Below, piece by piece: positions 56,941-64,000 of a stretch of DNA of 64,000 bases. Where the stretch lies: positions 6,242,001-6,306,000 of the forward strand of contig NZ_JASTWJ010000001.1 in NCBI RefSeq assembly GCF_030499515.1, in the 5' to 3' direction. Position 1 is the stretch's first letter. Every line of letters starts with the position of its first letter. The translations under genes and the position numbers were made by a program. This DNA is from Streptomyces sp. DT2A-34 (GTDB lineage: Bacteria > Actinomycetota > Actinomycetes > Streptomycetales > Streptomycetaceae). A model generated the notes under the pieces. That model ran no database searches. It was not told the DNA's origin and saw only the letters and a list, made by a program, of their open reading frames with translations.

Positions 56941-58299
56941 TCACGCCCCCGTACGGCTCCCCGTGCGCCCATTGACATACTCCGTCGGAATGACGGCTTC
57001 CCCGCGCGAGAGCTGGGTCGCGGAGAGCGGCAGATTCGCGCGAGCGGCCGTGTGCCGGTCCCGTACGACGTCCAACGGCTCACGGGCCACCACGGCACCG
57101 CCCTTGACCAGCTCGACCAGCAGCTGCCGGTCGGCGAGCCCGTCCGGCACCTGCCCCGTGCCGACGACCTCGGCCTCCGCGACGCCGTACTCGTCGAGGC
57201 GCCGCGCGGCCCACTTGCGGCCGCCGATGGAGGTCTTGCCGCCGCTCGACTTCTTCGCCACCGGTACCAGCGGGGCTCCCGGGTCGGCGGACTCGGCGCG
57301 GGCGACCAGCTTGTAGACCATCGAGCAGGTCGGGTGCCCGGACCCGGTCACCAGCTGGGTGCCGACGCCGTACGCGTCCACCGGCGCCGCCGCCAGCGAG
57401 GCGATGGCGTACTCGTCCAGGTCGGAGGTCACGATGATCTTCGTGTGCGTCGCGCCCAGCTCGTCCAGCTGTTGCCGGACCCGGTGCGCGACCAGCAGCA
57501 GGTCGCCCGAGTCGATACGGACGGCGCCCAGCTCGGGCCCGGCGACCTCCACGGCCGTACGGACCGCCTCGGCGACGTCGTAGGTGTCCACGAGCAGCGT
57601 GGTGCCGCGGCCCATGGAGTTCACCTGAGCCTGGAAGGCGTCCCGCTCACGGTCGTGCAGCAGGGTGAAGGCGTGGGCGCTGGTGCCGACGGTGGGGATG
57701 CCGTAGCGGAAGCCGGCGGCCAGGTCGGAGGTGGAGGTGAAGCCGCCGACGTACGCGGCGCGCGACGCGGCGACGGCGGCCAGCTCGTGTGTGCGCCGGG
57801 CGCCCATCTCGATGATCGGGCGGTCACCGGCGGCCGACGCCATGCGGGAGGCGGCCGCGGCGATCGCGGAGTCGTGGTTGAGGATGGACAGGATCACCGT
57901 CTCCAGCAGCACGCACTCGGCGAAGGTGCCCTCCACCCGCATGATCGGCGAGCCCGGGAAGTAGACCTCGCCCTCGGGGTAGCCCCAGACGTCGCCGGAG
58001 AAGCGGTAGTCCGCGAGCCACGCCAGGGTCTCCTCGCCGACTATCTTCCGCTCGCGCAGGAAGCCGAGGACGCCGGCGTCGAAGCGGAAGTTCTCGACGG
58101 CGTCCAGCACGCGGCCGGTGCCGGCCACGACGCCGTAGCGCCGCCCCTCGGGAAGCCGCCGGGTGAAGACCTCGAACACGCTCCGCCGCTCAGCGGTGCC
58201 CGCCTTCAAGGCGGCCTGCAGCATCGTGAACTCGTAGTGATCCGTGAAGAGCGCCGTCGAGGGAACGTCCACCGGCAGCCCAAGGTCCGCTGTGTTCAT
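56941..58299 (-). CDS. pncB: Nicotinate phosphoribosyltransferase
   Basis: A 452-residue enzyme joining nicotinate to PRPP (with ATP hydrolysis) to give nicotinate mononucleotide. Signature blocks: LFTDHYEFTMLQAALKAG at the start, FEVFTRRLPEGRRYGVVAG, IEMGARRTHELAAVAASRAAYVGGFTSTSD with the substrate-binding region, LLVDTYD and VRIDSGDL with the PRPP site, and GVGTQLVTGSGHP. It follows pncA in the pathway and precedes it on the strand. ATG 58299 lies inside an inverted repeat, so a repressor or hairpin there could block initiation. Confidence 0.94.
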   Translation of the reverse strand: MNTADLGLPVDVPSTALFTDHYEFTMLQAALKAGTAERRSVFEVFTRRLPEGRRYGVVAGTGRVLDAVENFRFDAGVLGFLRERKIVGEETLAWLADYRFSGDVWGYPEGEVYFPGSPIMRVEGTFAECVLLETVILSILNHDSAIAAAASRMASAAGDRPIIEMGARRTHELAAVAASRAAYVGGFTSTSDLAAGFRYGIPTVGTSAHAFTLLHDRERDAFQAQVNSMGRGTTLLVDTYDVAEAVRTAVEVAGPELGAVRIDSGDLLLVAHRVRQQLDELGATHTKIIVTSDLDEYAIASLAAAPVDAYGVGTQLVTGSGHPTCSMVYKLVARAESADPGAPLVPVAKKSSGGKTSIGGRKWAARRLDEYGVAEAEVVGTGQVPDGLADRQLLVELVKGGAVVAREPLDVVRDRHTAARANLPLSATQLSRGEAVIPTEYVNGRTGSRTGA

Positions 58300-58336
58300 G
58301 GGGGTAGATGCTACCCCCATTTCGTCAGTCTGACGA
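58298..58336. promoter_or_regulatory. Two palindromes at the pncB start
   Basis: ATGGGGGTAG-ATG-CTACCCCCAT (58298-58320, perfect 10-bp arms, covering the pncB start codon) and TCGTCAG-T-CTGACGA (58322-58336, perfect 7-bp arms). NAD-salvage genes are often repressed by NrtR, NiaR or NadR-type proteins; which would bind here is unknown. Confidence 0.6.
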
Positions 58337-58408
58337 TTTATGGGGCGGAGGTCACAACAGACGCGCTTGCGCAGCCCGTTTGTGCGACCACCCCCCTCGG
58401 GTGGCAGC

Positions 58409-58726
58409 ATGGGCTCTGTGACGTCACCCGCTCCCCTAGAGATCGAACGAACCGAGTCGGCGGAGGAGGTCTTCGCCGTCCCCGAGCCGGACGTCCCCTG
58501 GGTCACGATCGTCCACAACGACCCGGTCAACCTCATGAGCTATGTGACCTACGTCTTCCAGTCGTACTTCGGCTACAGCAAGGACAAGGCCACCAAGCTC
58601 ATGCTCGACGTCCACCACAAGGGCCGGGCGGTCGTCTCCAGCGGTACGCGCGAGGAGATGGAACGCGATGTGCAGGCCATGCACGGCTACGGTCTGTGGG
58701 CCACCCTCCAGCACGACCGCAAATGA
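58409..58726 (+). CDS. clpS: ATP-dependent Clp protease adaptor ClpS
   Basis: A 105-residue adaptor delivering N-degron substrates to ClpAP/ClpCP. The core is complete: [27 protein letters not shown], with the N-end-binding residues N-D and later V-H-H-K-G-R-A-V-V, then [20 protein letters not shown] variable ~28-residue N-terminal tail ([18 protein letters not shown]) contacts the Clp ATPase. ATG 58409 is chosen; GTG 58418 is possible. Divergent from pncB. A DUF2017 gene follows 44 bases on, the usual actinobacterial pairing. Confidence 0.94.
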   Translation: MGSVTSPAPLEIERTESAEEVFAVPEPDVPWVTIVHNDPVNLMSYVTYVFQSYFGYSKDKATKLMLDVHHKGRAVVSSGTREEMERDVQAMHGYGLWATLQHDRK

Positions 58727-58770
58727 CCGCTCGCCCACGCCCGCAGGACCGGAAGTAGCGAATCGCCTCC

Positions 58771-59379
58771 ATGCCAGGAACCTTCGAACCGCTCCCCGGC
58801 GGCGGCGCGGCCGTCGCCCTCGATGACGTCGAGATCTCCATCATCCGGTCGCTGGCCGTCCAGCTCCTGGAGCTCATCGGCCCCGGCCCCGCCGAGGACG
58901 CCTCCGACGACCCGCTCGCGGAGCTGTTCGCCGAGGGCCCGAGCGAACCGCCGGCCGACCCGGTCCTCAGGCGCCTCTTCCCGGACGCCTACATCGACCC
59001 GGAGGGCACACCCCAGGCCAAGGAGGCCGAGGAGCAGCGGGCGTACTCCGCGGAGTTCCGCCGCTACACCGAGAACGACCTGCGCAGCGGCAAGCGCGAC
59101 AACGCGCTCGCGGTGGTCCGCTCCCTGGACGAGCTCAGCTCCGCCTCCGCCGGCGAGGGCGGCGCGGTGCTCAAGCTCTCCCCCGAGGAGTCCCAGCAGT
59201 GGCTCGGCGCCCTCAACGACCTGCGCCTGGCCATCGGCTCCCGCCTGGAGATCACCGCCGAGGACGACACCGACCTGCTCTACCGGCTCCCGGACGAGGA
59301 CCCGCGCAAGCCGATGGTGATGGCGTATCTGTGGCTGGGCGGGCTCCAGGAGACGCTGGTCGCCACGCTCCTGCCGTAG
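58771..59379 (+). CDS. DUF2017 family protein
   Basis: A 202-residue acidic protein of the DUF2017 family found just downstream of clpS in actinobacteria. Conserved parts are ALDDVEISIIRSLAVQLLELIG, PVLRRLFPDAY, FRRYTENDLRSGK, LSPEESQQWLGALNDLRLAIGSRLEI and MAYLWLGGLQETLVATLL at the end. It is predicted all-alpha and cytoplasmic. The constant link with clpS suggests a role in proteolysis, but none has been shown to my knowledge. ATG 58771. A hairpin follows about 80 bases after the stop. Confidence 0.88.
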   Translation: MPGTFEPLPGGGAAVALDDVEISIIRSLAVQLLELIGPGPAEDASDDPLAELFAEGPSEPPADPVLRRLFPDAYIDPEGTPQAKEAEEQRAYSAEFRRYTENDLRSGKRDNALAVVRSLDELSSASAGEGGAVLKLSPEESQQWLGALNDLRLAIGSRLEITAEDDTDLLYRLPDEDPRKPMVMAYLWLGGLQETLVATLLP

Positions 59380-59462
59380 ATCGCGATGTTCTTGTAGCCG
59401 TATGTGATGGTTTTGTGTTCGCTCAGCAGACGCTCAAATCCGGATAACGATCGTGTCACCGC

Positions 59463-59486
59463 CGCCGCCCGCTCTGGGGGGCGGCG
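59463..59486 (+). terminator. Hairpin after the clpS-DUF2017 operon
   Basis: CGCCGCCC and GGGCGGCG pair perfectly across an 8-base loop. The other ~230 bases up to the permease ATG contain its promoter and a structured-looking leader, but I recognise no riboswitch. Confidence 0.65.
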
Positions 59487-59720
59487 ATCGGTTTGTCCGC
59501 TTCTTCCTGTGTGATGCGCCACATGTCTCGTAGCCGATCACCATTGCGGCCGTGATAAATCTTCACGACCGCCCGGCGAACACCACCCTTATGTCCGCCG
59601 GGTGCGCCACGTGGCCGGCGGATCGCCGGTCAGGCACAGCTCCAGCAGTCCGGGGGGATCGAGGCCCGATCCGAGGCCGACGAAAGGCCTGGGTCGGCAT
59701 GGAGAAAGGGTGCACCACAC

Positions 59721-61145
59721 ATGACCTCAGAGAAGGTCACCGCCACCCCTGAAGAGGGTTACGAGCGCGGGCTCGGCAGCCGTCAGGTCCAGATGATCGC
59801 CATCGGCGGCGCCATCGGCGTCGGCCTCTTCATGGGCGCCGGAGCGAACATCGCGAAGGCCGGCCCCAGCATCATCCTCATGTACGCCCTCGCGGGCGTC
59901 GTCATCTTCTTCATCATGCGGGCGCTGGGCGAACTGCTCCTCTACCGGCCCGTCTCCGGCTCCTTCGCCGAGTACGCCCGTGAATTCCTCGGCCCGTTCT
60001 TCGGATTCGTCACGGGCTGGACGTACTGGCTCATGTGGGTGGTCACCGGCATGGCCGAGCTCACGGCCGCCGCGATCTACATCCACTTCTGGTTCCCCGA
60101 GATCCCGCAGTGGGTCAGCGCCCTGGTGTTCCTGGTGGTGCTCTTCGGCGTCAACCTGATCTCCGTCAAGATCTTCGGCGAGGTCGAGTTCTGGTTCTCG
60201 ATGATCAAGGTCACGGCCATCATCGGCATGATCGTCATCGGCCTCGGCGTGCTCACCCTCGGCTTCTCCGACGCCGGTGACACCGCCACCGTCTCCAACC
60301 TCTGGTCGCACGGCGGCTTCTTCCCGAACGGCATCGGCTCCAGCCTGATGACGCTCCAGGGCGTCATGTTCGCCTACCTCGCCGTCGAGCTCGTCGGCGT
60401 CACCGCGGGCGAGTCCGAGAACCCCGAGAAGACCCTGCCCAAGGCCATCAACACCCTGCCCTGGCGCATCATCGTCTTCTACGTCGGCGCGCTCCTGGTG
60501 ATCCTCTCCGTCGTCAAGTGGACCGAGTTCCATGACGGCGAGAGCCCGTTCGTCCACGCCTTCGGCAAGATCGGCATCCCGCTCGCCGCGGGCATCGTCA
60601 ACTTCGTGGTGCTCACCGCGGCCCTGTCGTCCTGCAACTCCGGCATGTACTCGACCGGCCGGATGCTGCGCGACCTGGCCGCCAACAGCGAGGCCCCGCA
60701 GGCGTTCGGCAAGCTGAACGCCCGCAAGACGCCCGCCGTCGGCATCGCGGTCTCCGTGGCGCTCATGGGCATCGGCGTCGTCCTGAACTACGTCGTCCCG
60801 GAGAAGGCGTTCCAGTACGTCACCTCCGTCGCCACCGCAGCCGGCATCTGGACCTGGATGATGATCCTCGTCAGCCACATCCGCTACCGCGCCGCGGTCG
60901 AGGCCGGCCGGCTGCGCGCCTCGTCCTTCCCGGCTCCCGGCGGGGCGCTGTTCAGCTGGGTCGCGCTGCTCTTCCTCATCGGCGTGACCTTCATGATCGC
61001 GTACGACAAGGACGCGCGGATCTGCCTGTACGTCGCGGCCGGCTGGGCCGTCGCGCTGGGCATCGGCTGGGCGGTCCTCAAGAGCCGCAACCCGCAGATC
61101 ACCGAGCGCGGCGGCGAGGAGCCGGAGTTCGAGAAGGTCGGCTGA
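59721..61145 (+). CDS. APC-family amino acid permease
   Basis: A 474-residue transporter with 12 membrane segments. The N-terminus has the amino acid transporter pattern RGLGSRQVQMIAIGGAIGVGLFMGAG (helix 1, substrate- and ion-binding), then helix 3 GFVTGWTYWLMWVVTGMAELTAAAIYIHFW, and helix 6 LMTLQGVMFAYLAVELVGVTAGESENPEK. This is the AAT (amino acid transporter) group that imports amino acids such as GABA, phenylalanine, proline or D-serine/alanine by proton symport; substrate cannot be fixed. ATG 59721 follows GAGAAAGG. It stands alone between the clpS operon and the cysteine cluster, with a terminator after it. Confidence 0.92.
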   Translation: MTSEKVTATPEEGYERGLGSRQVQMIAIGGAIGVGLFMGAGANIAKAGPSIILMYALAGVVIFFIMRALGELLLYRPVSGSFAEYAREFLGPFFGFVTGWTYWLMWVVTGMAELTAAAIYIHFWFPEIPQWVSALVFLVVLFGVNLISVKIFGEVEFWFSMIKVTAIIGMIVIGLGVLTLGFSDAGDTATVSNLWSHGGFFPNGIGSSLMTLQGVMFAYLAVELVGVTAGESENPEKTLPKAINTLPWRIIVFYVGALLVILSVVKWTEFHDGESPFVHAFGKIGIPLAAGIVNFVVLTAALSSCNSGMYSTGRMLRDLAANSEAPQAFGKLNARKTPAVGIAVSVALMGIGVVLNYVVPEKAFQYVTSVATAAGIWTWMMILVSHIRYRAAVEAGRLRASSFPAPGGALFSWVALLFLIGVTFMIAYDKDARICLYVAAGWAVALGIGWAVLKSRNPQITERGGEEPEFEKVG

Positions 61146-61232
61146 GTCCGCCGTACTCCCGGTCGAGGACGTCCAGCCGCGGGGAGCACTCGTGGCGCCC
61201 CCGGCGGCTGCCGCTCAGGACGTCCGGCATGT

Positions 61233-61269
61233 GGGCCGTCCCGTACCACCCTTCGGTATGGGACGGCCC
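61233..61269 (+). terminator. Hairpin after the amino acid permease gene
   Basis: GGGCCGTCCCGTACC and GGTATGGGACGGCCC form a 15-bp stem with one G-T pair and a 7-base loop, followed by TCTGCTTAT. It ends 20 bases before the mec start, so mec needs its own promoter overlapping the terminator. Confidence 0.8.
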
Positions 61270-61288
61270 TCTGCTTATCCTGACGAGC

Positions 61289-61711
61289 ATGCTGACCATC
61301 ACCCAGGCCCTCGTCGACCAGATCGTCGCCCACGCGCGCAAGGATCACCCCGACGAGGCGTGCGGCGTCGTGGCGGGCCCGGCGGGCTCGGACCGCCCGG
61401 AGCGCTTCATCCCGATGCTGAACGCGGCCATGTCGCCCACGTTCTACGAGTTCGACTCGGGCGACCTGCTCAAGCTCTACCGCGAGATGGACGACCGCGA
61501 CGAGGAGCCGGTGGTCATCTACCACTCCCACACCGCGACCCAGGCCTACCCCTCGCGCACCGACATCTCCTACGCGAACGAGCCCGGCGCGCACTACGTC
61601 CTGGTCTCCACGGCCGACACCGACGGCCTCGGCGAGTTCCAGTTCCGCTCGTTCCGGATCGTGGACGGTGAGGTGACGGAGGAGGACGTCGAGGTCGTAG
61701 CGGCCTACTGA
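61289..61711 (+). CDS. mec: JAMM/M67 metallopeptidase Mec (CysO-cysteine peptidase)
   Basis: A 140-residue zinc peptidase of the JAB1/MPN family. The active site is complete: E23 in DEACGVVAG, and H79-S-H81-x10-D92 (HSHTATQAYPSRTD). In Mycobacterium tuberculosis Mec releases cysteine from the carrier protein CysO. The neighbouring leader peptide, cysO and cysM give the same set here. As the CysO encoded here ends two residues after its Gly-Gly, Mec may also expose that terminus. ATG 61289 has no ribosome binding site, but TTATCC lies 14 bases upstream, so translation may be leaderless. Confidence 0.9.
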   Translation: MLTITQALVDQIVAHARKDHPDEACGVVAGPAGSDRPERFIPMLNAAMSPTFYEFDSGDLLKLYREMDDRDEEPVVIYHSHTATQAYPSRTDISYANEPGAHYVLVSTADTDGLGEFQFRSFRIVDGEVTEEDVEVVAAY

Positions 61712-61785
61712 TACTTCGTCCCACTATCTGGCCAGAATCGGTCCACCATGCGAGATCACACTCCGGGTGCCCGACCGGGAATCGA

Positions 61786-61791
61786 TACGAT
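61786..61791 (+). promoter_or_regulatory. -10 box for a leaderless leader-peptide transcript
   Basis: TACGAT ends seven bases before ATG 61798, placing transcription start at or next to the A of the ATG. No clear -35 box was seen. Confidence 0.5.
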
Positions 61792-61797
61792 GAGCCC

Positions 61798-61893
61798 ATG
61801 GTTTCCCATGACGTGAGCGAGAAGACGCCGGGCATGCTGCTCGTGGCGCGGCTGCACGTCGACCTGTGCAGGCTCGCCAGCGCCATCTGTTGA
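61798..61893 (+). CDS. Cysteine-responsive leader peptide (31 aa) before cysO
   Basis: A 31-codon frame starting MVSHDVSEK and ending DLCRLASAIC, with a cysteine as last residue before TGA and another eight positions earlier. Actinobacterial sulfur genes are often preceded by such uORFs ending in cysteine codons; ribosome stalling at low Cys-tRNA controls the downstream genes. The gap of 114 bases to cysO leaves room for alternative RNA structures. It lies between mec and cysO, so it would control cysO-cysM but not mec. An internal ATG (61834) would give a 19-residue version. The frame is recognised by pattern, not by search. Confidence 0.72.
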   Translation: MVSHDVSEKTPGMLLVARLHVDLCRLASAIC

Positions 61894-62007
61894 CGCTGCC
61901 CCTGCCGCCGTACGGCCGTGAGCCGCGGCGCTGCCCACACGCACCACCTGCTGTACTTGCGCTGCCGCGCGCCCCCGACTGACTACTCCCGACAGGAGCC
62001 CTGAGCC

Positions 62008-63244
<1,237 letters not shown>

Positions 63245-63278
63245 GCAGCGCCCTGCACCGGCCCTCCCGGCGGAGCGC

Positions 63279-63839
63279 CTACGTCGCGAGGTGACGGACC
63301 TGGTCCCACACGACCGGGTCCATCACCCCCACCCGCCGCCGGAAGTCCCGCACCGGTACGTCCCGCAGCTCGCCCGTCTCCAGATAGCTCGCCCGCCCGC
63401 GGGTGTCCCCGACGGAGCCCGGCGGCAGGGGGATCACTCCGCCCCGCTCGCCGTGATACTTGCTGGTGATCTTCGCGACGGTGACCCGCTGCCCGCGCAC
63501 CGCGAGCACCAGACACGGCCGGTCCTTCGCCCGCCCGTCTCCCGTCACCGCCCTACCCGACGCTCCCCCACTGCCGAAAGCGTGGGGGGACCCCCATCGC
63601 GCGGCCCCTCTTGATTCTGGCCCGTCCTCGTAGGGCACGTTCGCCCACCAGATCTCCGCGGGCGCCGGACGAGCGGCACCACGCCCCTTCGGACGAGCCG
63701 GAGTACGCCGGTCCGACCGCCCCGGCGGACGCGTCCGCCGCCTCTCGGGACGCCGCCCGCGCCCCCACCCGTCCACGAGCGCGGCGACGAGCGCGAGCAG
63801 TATCACCGCCGCGAGCGCCAGCCACCATGACGTGTCCAT
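63279..63839 (-). CDS. PemK/MazF-like toxin-family protein with N-terminal membrane helix and an in-frame family C repeat
   Basis: A 186-residue protein from ATG 63839. A membrane helix (WWLALAAVILLALVAALV, residues 5-22) and a basic Arg/Pro-rich linker precede the PemK/MazF fold: PAPAEIWWANVPYEDG, then KDRPCLVLAVRGQRVTVAKITSKYHG, and a C-terminal helix VMDPVVWDQVRHLA. Between the first strand and KDRPCLVL lies the translated repeat at 63563-63597 (RWGSPHAFGSGGAS), a family C copy in frame. It lengthens the loop that in MazF covers the RNA-binding groove. No antitoxin gene is adjacent. Such membrane-linked forms are common in Streptomyces and may not be active toxins. Confidence 0.8.
   Translation of the reverse strand: MDTSWWLALAAVILLALVAALVDGWGRGRRPERRRTRPPGRSDRRTPARPKGRGAARPAPAEIWWANVPYEDGPESRGAARWGSPHAFGSGGASGRAVTGDGRAKDRPCLVLAVRGQRVTVAKITSKYHGERGGVIPLPPGSVGDTRGRASYLETGELRDVPVRDFRRRVGVMDPVVWDQVRHLAT
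63563..63597. repeat. Short intragenic palindromic repeat, family C (copy 3, reversed)
   Basis: Read on the reverse strand: ATGGGGGTCCCCCCACGC, TTTC, GGCAGTGGGGGAG. It matches 26446-26483 at nearly every position except a few loop bases. It is inside the PemK-like gene and preserves its frame. Confidence 0.88.
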
Positions 63840-63884
63840 AGGGACGACGGTACCGGCGCCCCACCACCCCCGCGCGTCACGGCC

Positions 63885-64000
63885 CTACGGGATCAGGGAG
63901 TTGTACAGCTCGACCACCTGACTGTCGAACGGCGGCGCTCCGACCGCCTTCGCGGCCGGGATGACCGACTCCTCCAGGAAGCGTCGGAACTGTTCTTCCG
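63885..64000 (-). CDS. C-terminal end of an unidentified protein, continues beyond the window
   Basis: An open reverse-strand frame reaches a TAG at 63887-63885 and runs off the right edge. The last 37 residues (EEQFRRFLEESVIPAAKAVG, then FDSQVVELYNSLIP) look like natural helical protein sequence, but they are too short to name a family. It faces the same way as the PemK-like gene, 45 bases upstream of it. Confidence 0.55.
   Translation of the reverse strand, partial: EEQFRRFLEESVIPAAKAVGAPPFDSQVVELYNSLIP

Noticed and set aside
59487..59720. Riboswitch before the amino acid permease
   Set aside because: Several short GC-rich hairpins are present, but I could not match the glycine, lysine, SAM or c-di-AMP riboswitch consensus patterns I know.

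Overview
The window reads as chromosome from a Streptomyces species. It has very high GC, third-codon GC bias, many GTG/TTG starts, 4-bp GTGA/ATGA gene overlaps, and lineage-typical genes (an SsgA-like sporulation protein, an ECF sigma/anti-sigma pair, a CGNR zinc finger protein, a HemD fused to a winged helix, Mec-CysO-CysM). From memory, the order narK-nnaR / CGNR / sigU-rsuA / helD-like / malic enzyme / hupA / murA / yqgE / DUF3039 / sugar ABC-hexosaminidase, and later asnC-hpd / ssgG / M6 protease / pncA-pncB / clpS / amino-acid permease / mec-cysO-cysM, matches the SCO2910-SCO2959 region of S. coelicolor. I could not check this by search.

Layout. 1-1.5 kb: end of an accessory operon (aminotransferase plus CDP-diglyceride-synthase-like membrane enzyme), followed by pentanucleotide repeats and a gene-poor stretch. 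2.2-13.5 kb: conserved block with a nitrate transporter, the NnaR-type regulator, the sigma/anti-sigma pair, a HelD-family RNA polymerase-associated helicase, a probable small RNA, NAD-malic enzyme and HU. 13.6-21.1 kb: murA, yqgE, DUF3039, then an aminosugar ABC operon with a GH20 hexosaminidase, whose binding-protein gene is frameshifted. 21.3-26.9 kb: a three-subunit xanthine-dehydrogenase-like operon whose Mo subunit lacks the catalytic glutamate and whose Fe-S subunit has a ~350-residue disordered head; it ends in a 40-aa membrane protein and a broken P-loop gene. 27-38 kb: an orphan SUKH-4 protein, two acetyltransferases, an LAXTG surface protein, tRNA-Cys, an MFS exporter, a DEAD/DEAH helicase, an IclR regulator, a probable N-succinylamino acid racemase operon and a Lon-like membrane protease. 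38-43.6 kb: ArsR regulator and an osmoprotectant (OpuC-type) ABC operon whose lipoprotein has a repeat-expanded N-terminus. 43.6-64 kb: tyrosine catabolism (Lrp/hpd), a TagC-like propeller, TPR, glycolate-oxidase-like, ssgG, two RDD proteins, secreted M6 protease, NAD salvage (pncA, pncB), clpS, an APC permease, and the carrier-protein cysteine pathway with its leader peptide.

The most notable non-genic content is three families of dispersed palindromic repeats. Family A (~160 bp) is at 6.1 and 32.1 kb. Family B (~85 bp) is at 17.7, 34.4 and 56.1 kb. Family C (~38 bp) occurs three times, always inside coding sequence. Families B and C have visibly altered genes: B supplies the start codon of a permease, C breaks a P-loop gene and adds residues to a PemK-like protein. 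Nothing here looks like a complete prophage, insertion sequence or CRISPR array.
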